Below the pieces are notes generated by a model, which saw only the letters and a list, made by a program, of their open reading frames with translations, did not search any database and had not been told where the DNA came from. This document shows, piece after piece, positions 9,480 through 17,367 of a stretch of 64,000 nucleotides of DNA. Every line of letters begins with the position of its first letter. Position 1 is the stretch's first letter. A program made the translations under genes and the position numbers. The stretch is taken from contig JBLWYD010000003.1 in NCBI GenBank assembly GCA_048267165.1, positions 1 through 64,000 of the forward strand, in the 5' to 3' direction. Source of the stretch: PGYR01 sp048267165 (GTDB taxonomy: Bacteria > Bacteroidota > Ignavibacteria > Kapaibacteriales > UBA2268).

Positions 9480-9806
9480 ATGTTTACTTTTTTGATAATA
9501 ATAGCAATCTTTATATCTGTACTACTAACATTCGTAGTATTATTGCAACCGGGTAAAGGTGATATGATATCTGGTATGGCTGGTCTTGGTGGTCAATTTA
9601 ACTCAGTTCTTGGCTCAAGAAGAGCTGCAGATTTCTTGACTAAATTAACTATCGGTCTTGCATTTGCATTGATGGCAATATCATTAATCACTAATTTATT
9701 CTTCGTAGGCGGTACTACTTCAGTTGATGAAGGAAAAGCTGCAACAGAAGGAATCAAAATAGAAAGACCATTGACTCCTCCGAGCAATATGCCTCCTCCT
9801 CAATAG
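9480..9806 (+). CDS. secG: SecG, preprotein translocase subunit
   Basis: SecG joins SecY and SecE in the inner-membrane Sec channel. The protein starting at ATG 9480 (108 residues) has the family pattern: a first membrane segment (MFTFLIIIAIFISVLL), the LLQPGKGD loop, the Gly-rich GMAGLGGQF stretch, the motif LGSRRAADFLTKLT, and a second membrane segment (ALMAISLITNLFFVGG). The tail is charged and Pro-rich. The frame stays open upstream to a GTG at 9399 and an ATG at 9408, which would add 27 or 24 residues not typical of SecG. I therefore prefer 9480, although its ribosome site is weak. A strong terminator follows directly. Confidence 0.9.
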   Translation: MFTFLIIIAIFISVLLTFVVLLQPGKGDMISGMAGLGGQFNSVLGSRRAADFLTKLTIGLAFALMAISLITNLFFVGGTTSVDEGKAATEGIKIERPLTPPSNMPPPQ

Positions 9807-9830
9807 GAAGTAAAGCTAATAAATATATAA

Positions 9831-9866
9831 GCCCATCAATAATATAATTTTGATGGGCTTTTTTTT
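9831..9866 (+). terminator. Rho-independent terminator of secG
   Basis: A perfect 9-bp stem (GCCCATCAA at 9831-9839 with TTGATGGGC at 9850-9858) closes a 10-base loop and is followed by eight T. It lies 24 bases past the secG stop. Confidence 0.9.
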
Positions 9867-10188
9867 ATGCTTTTCTACCGCTATGTAGTGTATTACTGTT
9901 GGACTGTTCACTGTTATCTGAGGACATCACGTCGCTCTGAACAGAACGGAATGAAGTGAAGAGACCAGGAGTAGAAAAGTATGTCTTTGGATTTAGTCAA
10001 AGGACAGCAGAGACTGAACAACCAAATTTGTAACTCTGTCATAGCGAGCGAAGCGTGGCTATCTTAATGAGACTGCCCATGCTGTTAGCTTGGCAGACAC
10101 GTCCTTTCAGTCCTTGTCGTGACATGAATCCCCCACTTGCATTACCCACATACTATTACTCTATTAACGTTGCCGAATTGCCCCTCCC
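9867..10188. repeat. Repeat-rich intergenic region with GTCATAGCGAGCGAAG-type elements
   Basis: No real gene is visible. The segment 10037-10125 (GTCATAGCGAGCGAAGCGTGGCTATCT, then a GCTTGGCAGACACGTC part and a GTCGTGACAT end) resembles the segment at 12041-12097, which has GCTTGGCAAGCACGTC followed by ACGTTCCTCGTAATGAC. Both look like degraded members of the widespread intergenic repeat of the form GTCATTGCGAG...CGAAGCAATC. Another GAAC/GTCGCT-rich fragment is at 9925-9975. Confidence 0.5.
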
Positions 10189-10209
10189 AAAAAAAACTTT
10201 CACTTTCTG

Positions 10210-10241
10210 TGAGACGTTTTTGCTGTTCATGTGTCTTTATA
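10210..10241 (+). promoter_or_regulatory. 32-bp TGAGAC...GTGTCTTTATA element, copy A
   Basis: The core begins TGAGACGTTTTTGCTGTT and ends GTGTCTTTATA, 33 bases before the ATG of the beta-propeller gene. Three other copies with the same 32-base length precede exported-protein genes at 19042-19073, 39049-39080 and 63457-63488. The conservation with the 63457 copy extends from 10189 through the start codon. Confidence 0.65.
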
Positions 10242-10274
10242 GTATATTAGTAGTACAATAATTGAAAATATATT

Positions 10275-11642
10275 ATGATAAAATCACTTATAACTATACT
10301 AGCTACAACGATGCTATTAGCAACGACCCTATCTAGTGCTGAAATAATTCCTGTGTGGAATAAGACTAACGAAGCTGGTGAAATCCATGATATGGAATTT
10401 CTTCGAGGGGAAGACCAATTTATACTACTTGCTGGTACGGCAGAAAACAGTCAAATACAGATAAGGGAAACAATGACAGGGGAATTGGTAAGAAGTTTCC
10501 CCATGAACTCGTTTCATCAACCAAAATTAGCGATTACTCCTGATAGTAACAGGTTTGTATTAGTTACTGGTGGGACGGACAAATTAGGTGCAACTATCGA
10601 GCTAAGAGATATTAGTAGCTTTAACTTGATTAAAAAGGATTCACTGATTAATACCAAAGATGAAATTTCAGGTAAAGATTTGTTCTATGTATTTAATCAA
10701 ATAGTCATCGATCCAATTAGACCTTATGCTTACTTGATATTAGAACGCACTAATTTCACAACAACATTGCCGAAAGATTCGACCTTTGTAATAGTTTATA
10801 ATTATGAAACCATGCAAAGAGTAAAGGATTTAACTCCAATAGGATTTGGTGCAGAATATATTTCACAATTAACTGTATCCAAAGATGGAAAATATCTAGC
10901 TACATTGAATGATGGTAAAGCATACCTAAAGGTATGGGACTTGGAAACCTATGAAGAAATCAGGAGCGTTAAGTTGTATGATGACAATTTACCAAATTTA
11001 GATTGGTGGTGTGAATCAAAAGATATAGAGTTTTCAGAAACAAATAGTGAAGATATATATTTTTCGGGATATTTCCCAGGGGATGGGATTGAATTTGTTC
11101 AAAACGGATTATACAAATATTTTGTTGATTCTGAAATAGTAAGTTTGAAATTTGCTTATAGTGGAGAATTTATTGTTTTCAAGCAAGAAGAGAATATTTA
11201 TATTAATAGTGGAGGAAATGATAAAATTTTATCAAATGATGGAATTGACTACATTCTAGAAATCGATAGTGATTTGCTTAATTTTCCATCATCAATAAAA
11301 GTAATTTATTCTGAATTAAATGAAGTATTTGTTGGAACTTCAATATTTAATTCTGGTTCAATTAAATACGATAGTCAGACAAGTATAACAACTAAATATG
11401 ATGAAGAAATAACAATCTCACCCAACCCAACAACCAGCTCCCTCAAAATAGAGCTTGGAAACAAAGCCCTGATTAATAGCTACGAAATAACAGATGCCAA
11501 TGGCAAGCAAGTTCTATCGGGTAGTAACTCGCTATCGAGCTCGGTTAGTATAGATGTGGAGTCGTTACTAGTGGGCGTGTATATAATAGAGTTGACTACT
11601 AGCAGCGGCGATGTGGTTACCGATAAATTTGTGAAGGAGTGA
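10275..11642 (+). CDS. Secreted beta-propeller protein with T9SS sorting domain
   Basis: The 455-residue protein starts with a signal peptide (MIKSLITILATTMLLATTLS). The body has WD40/YVTN-like strand repeats, for example IQIRETMTGELVRSF, LAITPDSNRFVLVTGG, LTVSKDGKYLATLNDGKAYLKVWDLETYEEI, consistent with a beta-propeller. The last ~75 residues (ISPNPTTSSLKIEL to VVTDKFVKE) are a T9SS type A sorting domain. It stands alone, preceded by the TGAGAC element and followed by repeats. Its first ~480 bases are almost identical to the truncated gene at 63522, so a recent duplication or gene conversion is likely. The 17653 gene is a more distant relative. Binding partner and role are unknown. Confidence 0.88.
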   Translation: MIKSLITILATTMLLATTLSSAEIIPVWNKTNEAGEIHDMEFLRGEDQFILLAGTAENSQIQIRETMTGELVRSFPMNSFHQPKLAITPDSNRFVLVTGGTDKLGATIELRDISSFNLIKKDSLINTKDEISGKDLFYVFNQIVIDPIRPYAYLILERTNFTTTLPKDSTFVIVYNYETMQRVKDLTPIGFGAEYISQLTVSKDGKYLATLNDGKAYLKVWDLETYEEIRSVKLYDDNLPNLDWWCESKDIEFSETNSEDIYFSGYFPGDGIEFVQNGLYKYFVDSEIVSLKFAYSGEFIVFKQEENIYINSGGNDKILSNDGIDYILEIDSDLLNFPSSIKVIYSELNEVFVGTSIFNSGSIKYDSQTSITTKYDEEITISPNPTTSSLKIELGNKALINSYEITDANGKQVLSGSNSLSSSVSIDVESLLVGVYIIELTTSSGDVVTDKFVKE

Positions 11643-11704
11643 GTGGGGGAAGTTAATCGAATGCTCTCATTTCGGCTCCGTGGAATGACCGCATTTCGGT
11701 GGTT

Positions 11705-11741
11705 GCTCTTCTAACCGTTGGCTAAAGCCAACGGCAATACT
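11705..11741 (-). repeat. CCGTTGGCTTTAGCCAACGG family repeat, copy 1
   Basis: Contains the 20-base palindrome at 11715-11734 and the flanks AGTATTG and GAAGAGC seen also in the copies at 37167-37205 and 63350-63388. Confidence 0.75.
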
Positions 11742-11913
11742 ATCATTAATAAACTCAATCTGAACTCTCACAATTGCCGAACCTGTCCTCCGCTGGCGGA
11801 GGTGGCTAACGCCGAATGTGTTAGACGGAGGTGGACAAACGAAGACGAACTTTTTCATTCATCCTCCTCAGTCTCTCGCAAGCTCGAGCCAGCTCCTCCA
11901 AAGGAGCACATTT

Positions 11914-11976
11914 CGTGGCTAAAGCCAACGGCAATACTTTTTTTACCTGGATCCTTCACTGCGTTCAGGATAGACG
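11914..11976 (-). repeat. CCGTTGGCTTTAGCCAACGG family repeat, copy 2 (long form)
   Basis: The left palindrome arm is damaged, but the rest matches the reverse complement of 63304-63378, including the blocks ACCTGGATCCTTCA and TGCGTTCAGGATAGACG. Copy 2 lacks about 10 bases that copy 4 has between these blocks. Confidence 0.7.
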
Positions 11977-12171
11977 TTCGTTTTCATTCCAACACCATCC
12001 TGCAAATCCTTAAATTCTGTAAATCCTGATTCTAACAAATAGAGATTACCCATGCCATCGGCTTGGCAAGCACGTCACTACGTTCCTCGTAATGACTTAT
12101 TACAAAGGGTTGGGGGATTTGGAGGCGTATGCACTTCTGGATTAACGCTAGAATGGAATTATCTATAAACG

Positions 12172-12208
12172 AAAAAAAGCTTCATCCTTTGGGGGAATGA
12201 AGCTTTTT
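12172..12208 (-). terminator. Terminator of the tRNA-Thr gene
   Basis: A 12-bp stem, 12174-12185 with 12197-12208 (AAAAAGCTTCAT and its complement), stands six bases past the tRNA 3' end. On the minus strand it runs into a stretch of U. The A/T tracts on both sides could also let it act for plus-strand readthrough. Confidence 0.75.
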
Positions 12209-12213
12209 CTATG

Positions 12214-12286
12214 AGCCGCCTATCGGATTCGAACCAATGACCTGCTGATTACAAATCAGCTGCTCTACCAACTGAGCTAAGGCGGC
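12214..12286 (-). tRNA. tRNA-Thr (TGT)
   Basis: The 73-base minus-strand sequence folds as a tRNA. The acceptor arms are GCCGCCT and AGGCGGC with a U discriminator; the D-loop is AGCTCAGTTGGTAGAGC; the anticodon stem GCTGA/TCAGC carries the loop TTTGTAA, giving anticodon UGU (Thr, codon ACA); and the T-loop is GGTTCGAATCC. The 3' CCA is not encoded. Confidence 0.95.
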
Positions 12287-12359
12287 TTAAATTTAGAATG
12301 CAAAATTAAGACTTTTTACATATACAAACCAAATTATTTTTCACTTTTTTTGAACTTTT

Positions 12360-12941
12360 TTACAAATAATTTATTTCTTCTATTATTCTGCACCAAATAT
12401 GCCCTATAAGTATATGGCATTCCTGGATTCTAGCAGTTACATTACTTGGCACTACTACGAAGTCATCGCAGTTTGCTTTTAACTTACCGCCCTCATTTCC
12501 TAGCAGCCCTATAGTCAAAACGCCTTTTTTCTTAGCTTCATCAACTGCTCGGATTACATTTTCGGAATTACCGCTTGTACTAATAGCGATTAGTGCATCA
12601 CCTTTCTGACCGAATGCTTCTACTCCGCGAGCGAAGATATTGTCAAATCCAATATCGTTACCACCCGCAGTTAGTATTGAAGTATCAACTGTAAGCGCCA
12701 TAGCGGGTATAGCTGGGCGATTAACCTCGCTTCTGAGGCGAACTACCAATTCAGCTGCAATATGCTGACTATCGGCCGCACTGCCACCATTTCCGCATAG
12801 CATTATCTTATTGCCTGACTTTATCACTTCTGCTAGTTTGATAGCGATGTCGTGAATCTCGTCTGTGCAATATTGCATTAACTTTTGCTTAGTCTCTATG
12901 CTCTGCGTAATCTCTTTGCTTATACTATTTTTTCTTTGCAT
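12360..12941 (-). CDS. gmhA: Phosphoheptose isomerase GmhA
   Basis: GmhA converts sedoheptulose 7-phosphate to D-glycero-D-manno-heptose 7-phosphate for LPS core synthesis in the cytosol. The 193-residue protein is a single SIS domain of family length, with the phosphate-binding CGNGGSAADSQH (49-60), the following AAEL Glu, the TGG-like TAGGNDIGFDNIF segment, ISTSGNSENV, and a C-terminal QECHILIGH helix with the family's metal or catalytic His. It overlaps the end of the GTP-binding gene engB upstream by 17 bases and is the last gene of the housekeeping run that starts with cysS. The relation to the LPS export permease at 7985 is functional only. Confidence 0.92.
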   Translation of the reverse strand: MQRKNSISKEITQSIETKQKLMQYCTDEIHDIAIKLAEVIKSGNKIMLCGNGGSAADSQHIAAELVVRLRSEVNRPAIPAMALTVDTSILTAGGNDIGFDNIFARGVEAFGQKGDALIAISTSGNSENVIRAVDEAKKKGVLTIGLLGNEGGKLKANCDDFVVVPSNVTARIQECHILIGHIWCRIIEEINYL

Positions 12942-13533
12942 CTTTTAGACCACGGTTTATAATAGCTATTAATTGGTCTCTGCCTTCTCTTGTTACAGAT
13001 GAGTATGGCAATACATCAATTACGTGATTGCACTGCTCTACTACTTCTCTTATCTGTGTTTCTCGTTCTGTTATTGCTGTTTTGGAGAGTTTATCGGTCT
13101 TAGTTAGGACTATAACGTAGTTTATTCCAGCGTTTTCTAATACTTCGATAATAGCCAAATCCCTTTCCATAGGGTCGTGGCGACTATCTATAAGCATAGC
13201 TACGAATAATAAATCTTGGCTATTCGATAAATATTCTAGGTTGAATGCTTCCCATTTGTCGCGGTATTGCTTACCTTTGGTAGCAAAACCGAACCCAGGC
13301 ATATCGACAAGGTACCAAGCTTCATCTATTAAGTAGAAGTTTATCTCTTGCGTTTTACCAGGAGTACCCGACGTACGAGCCAAGTTCTTACGGAATACAA
13401 TACTATTGATTAGCGAGGACTTTCCAACGTTGGAGCGACCTGCGAATGCAATTTCAGGTAAACCGTCACTAAGGAATTGCTCCTTACTGACGGCACCTAT
13501 TTTAAATTCTGCTTGGAAATAGTTTTTTTTCAC
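12925..13533 (-). CDS. engB: EngB/YsxC ribosome-biogenesis GTPase
   Basis: The 202-residue protein has all G motifs of the EngB (YihA/YsxC) family: GRSNVGKSS (32-40), the switch TSGTPGKTQEINFY, DMPGFGFA (77-84), TKTDK near residue 145, and a YSSVTREG segment close to the usual SS(x)T G5 region. These proteins act in assembly of the 50S ribosomal subunit. The start is GTG; its G is also the last base of the TAG stop of the cyclophilin gene, so the two reading frames share one base and are probably translationally coupled. Confidence 0.93.
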   Translation of the reverse strand: MKKNYFQAEFKIGAVSKEQFLSDGLPEIAFAGRSNVGKSSLINSIVFRKNLARTSGTPGKTQEINFYLIDEAWYLVDMPGFGFATKGKQYRDKWEAFNLEYLSNSQDLLFVAMLIDSRHDPMERDLAIIEVLENAGINYVIVLTKTDKLSKTAITERETQIREVVEQCNHVIDVLPYSSVTREGRDQLIAIINRGLKDAKKK

Positions 13534-14123
13534 TATTTAGCACTTCCTTTATCAACAGTGACAAACATCTCAACTTTTTCGTTAGGATTGTCTTTCGCGT
13601 CACGTGGCTTATTAACGATAATGTCAACTACGTCCATACCCTCAGTTACTTTACCGAATACTGTATATTGGTTATCCAAGAAAGATGCATCACCATGACA
13701 GATGAAAAACTGCGAGCTTGCACTATTTGGGTCTTGACTTCTAGCCATTGATAATATTCCTCTTTCGTGATTTACGTCACTGAATTCAGCTGGAACTTTC
13801 GTTTGTGAAGGATCGCCCATTCCCCAAGTACTTTTTGGCTTATCTTTTGAGTTTGGATCGCCACCTTGAATCATAAATCCAGGTATTACTCTATGGAAAG
13901 CTGTTCCATCATAAGCACCTGACTTTGCCAAATTATCGAAATTGGCTACTGTTTTAGGAGCTAAGTCTGGCCAAAGAGAAACTTTAATTTTCCCTATAGA
14001 TACGCCACCTACTTTAGCTTCTATTATATAATTTTTAGTTTTTTCTAATCTTGCGTCTTTTGCTGTTGTAGTCATAGTAAATGCTAACATCATTAGTGAT
14101 AAAAATAGTGTAATTTTTTTCAT
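13533..14123 (-). CDS. Exported cyclophilin-type peptidyl-prolyl isomerase
   Basis: The 196-residue protein has a signal peptide (MKKITLFLSLMMLAFTMTTT, cut near TTAKD) and one cyclophilin domain with the hallmark FHRVIPGFMIQGGD block, followed by GILSMARSQDPNSASSQFFI and FLDNQYTVFGKV. These hold the catalytic Arg (in FHR) and the Gln/Phe substrate-pocket residues. It should isomerise Xaa-Pro bonds of proteins in the periplasm, in the manner of PpiA. It lies 18 bases downstream of uppP and overlaps engB by one base, so it is part of the cysS-to-gmhA run. Confidence 0.93.
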   Translation of the reverse strand: MKKITLFLSLMMLAFTMTTTAKDARLEKTKNYIIEAKVGGVSIGKIKVSLWPDLAPKTVANFDNLAKSGAYDGTAFHRVIPGFMIQGGDPNSKDKPKSTWGMGDPSQTKVPAEFSDVNHERGILSMARSQDPNSASSQFFICHGDASFLDNQYTVFGKVTEGMDVVDIIVNKPRDAKDNPNEKVEMFVTVDKGSAK

Positions 14124-14141
14124 TGTTGCTCCTTAATTTGA

Positions 14142-14972
14142 TTAAATGAAGTAAAATAATACGATTGCTCCTAAAGCAATCCTGTAAAATATAAAAAGTT
14201 TTGTTGTGTTCTTTCTTAAAAAATTTAATAAAAATGCAATTGACAAATAGCCACTAATTCCAGCAACTGCAGTTGCCACAATTATAGTTACGTACATATC
14301 GCTTGTAAGATACGCTGTAGCTTGAAAAAACTCTAATAATCCACTACCCAATATAGCTGGAATACTCAGTAAAAATGAAAACCTAGCAGCAGCTTCTCTA
14401 TTCAACCCCATGAATAAACCAGTGGTAATAGTTGTACCAGAACGAGAGGCACCCGGTATTAGTGCAAATACCTGACCGAATCCCATAACCAAAGTCTCTT
14501 TCCAGCCAAGATTATCCATGTTCTTGCTCTCTTTATATAATATCTCAGCTAACCATAAGATAAGAGCAAATACTATTAGTGATGTGCCGATTACTACTGG
14601 TTCTTTGGTGAAACTAGAGCGAATAAAATCTTTTAGAGTTAACCCTATTACAGCTATTGGGATAGACCCAACTGCTATATACCACCCAAGTTTTGAGTTT
14701 TGCGATTGCTCTTTGAAGGGTTTACGTCTTGTTATGTTTTCTGTTAGAAATGATAATAAGATGTCTTTTATATCTTTGCGAAAATATACGAAAACGGCCG
14801 CCAAAGTTCCTAACTGAACAGTAGCAATAAACGAAGTCCATTGTTCAGGAGTTTGATTCTTAATAACGTCCATTAGCTGACCAGCAATTGTCATGTGGGC
14901 AGTACTACTTATAGGTATAAACTCCGAAAGCCCCTGCACTAGACCAATTATTATCGCTTCTAATATGCTCAT
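14142..14972 (-). CDS. uppP: Undecaprenyl-diphosphatase UppP (BacA)
   Basis: UppP dephosphorylates undecaprenyl pyrophosphate so that the lipid carrier can be reused for peptidoglycan and O-antigen synthesis. The 276-residue polytopic protein carries the family signatures GLVQGLSEFIPISSTAH (10-26, with the catalytic Glu) and PGASRSGTT (173-181, with the catalytic Arg), and ends in a membrane helix. Length is typical. It is encoded three bases downstream of the DUF2520 gene, in the same run as gmhA, which also serves the cell envelope. Confidence 0.95.
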   Translation of the reverse strand: MSILEAIIIGLVQGLSEFIPISSTAHMTIAGQLMDVIKNQTPEQWTSFIATVQLGTLAAVFVYFRKDIKDILLSFLTENITRRKPFKEQSQNSKLGWYIAVGSIPIAVIGLTLKDFIRSSFTKEPVVIGTSLIVFALILWLAEILYKESKNMDNLGWKETLVMGFGQVFALIPGASRSGTTITTGLFMGLNREAAARFSFLLSIPAILGSGLLEFFQATAYLTSDMYVTIIVATAVAGISGYLSIAFLLNFLRKNTTKLFIFYRIALGAIVLFYFI

Positions 14973-14975
14973 CTA

Positions 14976-15833
14976 TTAGTCCAATAATTCCATTATCTGT
15001 TCGAATTTCTCACCTGATAATAGCCCCTTATTGAAAGCCATTAAAGCTAGTGATTCGCACATATTCTTGTAAATAACGGCATTAACACTTTGACCTAGAG
15101 CTTCTATATGCATTGCAATAGTTTCTACATCACCTCGCACAACTGGGCCTGTTATAGCAGGTGTATCGCTTCCCATTTGTTTGATATTATTCTTCAAAGT
15201 AGTTTCTAATATCTGTGGAAGAAAGTCTTTTGCATCTAATCCAGCTTCTTCTGCTATTTCTTTCGCCAAATCAATAGATAGAGCCATAAAATTGGAGGCA
15301 GCTACAGCTGAGATATGATATAAAGCTTTTTTCTTCACCGATTCGGCAGAGAGCTTTATAGCTTTTCCACCAATCAATTCTATAAATTGTGTTATAGCTT
15401 TGAATTCATTCTCATCTGAGTCCACTCCCCAAGATACTCCTTTAAGATACTTTGCATCATTGAAATAAAAGGTTTGAAATGGATGAGCTGCAGCAATTTT
15501 AGCCCCGAAAGGTACTAATTTTTCTAAGCACTCTTTAGGTAATGTACCCGATGTGTGGAAGACTAATTTGCCGTTTAGTTTTTCGCTATATTGATTACAA
15601 AGCTGATTAACAACTTCATCTATATCGCTATCTTTCACGCAGATAACTATTATTTTACCTTCTAATTCTGCGGTTTCCCAATCAACCAAATTCTCTGAGC
15701 TCAATCCATTTTCTATAGCATTGTACCTGCCACTTTTCGAATTGATTATCAGTTCAAATCCAGTTTCAAAGTCTAATTTTTTAGCAAGTGTAACACCAAC
15801 GTTACCTGCTCCTATTATAGTAGCTGTCATCAT
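14976..15833 (-). CDS. Rossmann-fold oxidoreductase with DUF2520
   Basis: The 285-residue protein begins with a dinucleotide-binding motif (TIIGAGNVGVTLAKKL) and continues with an F420/NADP-oxidoreductase-like domain (IIVICVKDSDIDEV, FHTSGTLPKECLEKL, AAAHPFQTF). An all-helical DUF2520 domain follows from about residue 150 (KKALYHISAVAASNFMALSIDLA, then ITGPVVRGD). The family resembles pyrroline-5-carboxylate and ketopantoate reductases, but its substrate is not established. It overlaps cysS by four bases (ATGA type) and precedes uppP by three, so it is cotranscribed with both. Confidence 0.88.
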   Translation of the reverse strand: MMTATIIGAGNVGVTLAKKLDFETGFELIINSKSGRYNAIENGLSSENLVDWETAELEGKIIVICVKDSDIDEVVNQLCNQYSEKLNGKLVFHTSGTLPKECLEKLVPFGAKIAAAHPFQTFYFNDAKYLKGVSWGVDSDENEFKAITQFIELIGGKAIKLSAESVKKKALYHISAVAASNFMALSIDLAKEIAEEAGLDAKDFLPQILETTLKNNIKQMGSDTPAITGPVVRGDVETIAMHIEALGQSVNAVIYKNMCESLALMAFNKGLLSGEKFEQIMELLD

Positions 15834-17272
15834 AATTTTTCTATCTCGAATCCTTCGGCCGTGTCTTTTATCACATAACCGCGATTATTAATTTCTATTC
15901 TAAGCATATCAGCTAAATCAAAATTCTTAGCTTTCTTAGCTTCTATTCGTTTTTTTGCAAGCATTATAACTTCTTCTGGTATATCTTCATCGGGCATTTC
16001 AAAAGAAAGAATACCGAAGATTTCATTAAACTCTCGGAAAAATTCAAGCATTTCCTCACGGCTATTTTTGCCTAAGACAACAGCCGAATTCTGATTGATA
16101 AATGTAAATAACTCACCTAAAGCTTTGGGAGTATGCAAATCATTTTTCAGATGCTCGAAGAATTTTTCACTGAAAAGAGTCACGTCTGCATAATCATGGC
16201 CCATATTATTACTAATAAGCTCATATACATATCTCTGTAATCTTTTGCGTGATTTGCTTGCTGCTTCTACATCATCGAAAGTAAAATTGTACTTCGAACG
16301 GTAATGTGCCGAAAGCATAGCCAATCGTATATCCAATGGGTCTAACCCTTTGTCTATTAGGTCTCGCAGAGTATAGAAATTACCCAAAGACTTGCTCATT
16401 TTCTGCCCTTCTACTTGCAGGAACTCGTTGTGGAACCAATAATTCGTTGGCTCTATTCCGTATCCAGCTTTCGATTGTGCTATCTCGTCTTCGTGGTGTG
16501 GGAACTGCAAATCTATACCACCAGTGTGTATGTCGAACGGCAAATCTAGTATCTCTTTTTCCATTACTGAGCATTCCAAATGCCAACCCGGACGTCCAAC
16601 TAATGTCTTACCTTCAAAATCGAAATCCCAACTTGGCTCACCTTCTTTTTTAGCTTTCCATAGTACGAAATCGCTCACTTGCTCGCGTTCGTATTCATCC
16701 GAATCTACTCGCTCACCCGAACGGAAATTATCAAAGTCTAGATTCTTTAGCTTGCCGTATTTGTCAGCGTCTTTCCACTTACCTACGTTGAAGTAAACCG
16801 ACCCATCCGACTCATAAGCAAAGCCGTTCTCAGCAATCAGGACTACTAGCTGTTTCATACCTTCTATATATTCTGTAGCACGAGGGAAGTCGTGGAAATG
16901 ATCCATCCGAAAGCCCAAAAGCCGAATATCATTCTGAAATTCATTTTTGTAATAGCTAGTGAACTGCTTTAGATTTGCGATTATATCATCGCCCTTTTTC
17001 CCCATTTCGGGTCTCCACGCGGCATCGTCATTTACATTCTTGATAGTCTTGTCGTCAATGTCAGTTATATTCATAACCCAAGTTACTTTGTAACCATCTA
17101 CTACTTTCAGTGTACGTTGGAGCAAATCAGCACATAAGAATGCACGCAGATTGCCTATATGAGCGTAGTTATAGACCGTTGGCCCGCAGCTATATATTTT
17201 CGCTTCGCCGCGTTTTATTGGTTTGAAGGTTTCTATTTCACGCGAGAGGGTATTATAAAGTTTGATAGACAT
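15830..17272 (-). CDS. cysS: Cysteinyl-tRNA synthetase
   Basis: CysRS charges tRNA-Cys. The 480-residue class I synthetase shows the zinc Cys29 followed by PTVYNYAHIGN (the HIGH motif at 38-41), the WHLECSVM segment with a second zinc ligand, HHEDEIAQS, and KMSKSLGN for the KMSKS loop. The C-terminus has the helical DALR-like tail and an anticodon-binding end. Length fits the family. It is the first gene of the minus-strand run that includes the DUF2520 protein, uppP, cyclophilin, engB and gmhA. Confidence 0.96.
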   Translation of the reverse strand: MSIKLYNTLSREIETFKPIKRGEAKIYSCGPTVYNYAHIGNLRAFLCADLLQRTLKVVDGYKVTWVMNITDIDDKTIKNVNDDAAWRPEMGKKGDDIIANLKQFTSYYKNEFQNDIRLLGFRMDHFHDFPRATEYIEGMKQLVVLIAENGFAYESDGSVYFNVGKWKDADKYGKLKNLDFDNFRSGERVDSDEYEREQVSDFVLWKAKKEGEPSWDFDFEGKTLVGRPGWHLECSVMEKEILDLPFDIHTGGIDLQFPHHEDEIAQSKAGYGIEPTNYWFHNEFLQVEGQKMSKSLGNFYTLRDLIDKGLDPLDIRLAMLSAHYRSKYNFTFDDVEAASKSRKRLQRYVYELISNNMGHDYADVTLFSEKFFEHLKNDLHTPKALGELFTFINQNSAVVLGKNSREEMLEFFREFNEIFGILSFEMPDEDIPEEVIMLAKKRIEAKKAKNFDLADMLRIEINNRGYVIKDTAEGFEIEKL

Positions 17273-17367
17273 TTATTTTCTTGAATATGTAAATTTCCAC
17301 AATCACAAATATAATTATTTTTATTGTGAAAGGGTAAAAAAGAGGAAGAGAAGGGGTAGGATAAATG

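Larger units (their letters stand above)
11643..12170. other. Gene-free repeat cluster downstream of the beta-propeller gene
   Basis: About 530 bases without a credible gene; short open frames here simply cross repeats. It holds two minus-orientation copies of the CCGTTGGCTTTAGCCAACGG repeat family (11705-11741 and 11914-11976), a CTCCGCTGGCGGAGGTGG-type palindrome near 11790, and a second copy of the GCTTGGCAAGCACGTC element at 12041-12097. The composition is visibly more GC-rich than the flanking genes. Confidence 0.6.

Noticed and set aside
11667..12029. Open frames of 60-100 codons on both strands downstream of the propeller gene
   Set aside because: They run across intergenic repeats and palindromes, lack ribosome sites and have repeat-derived composition.
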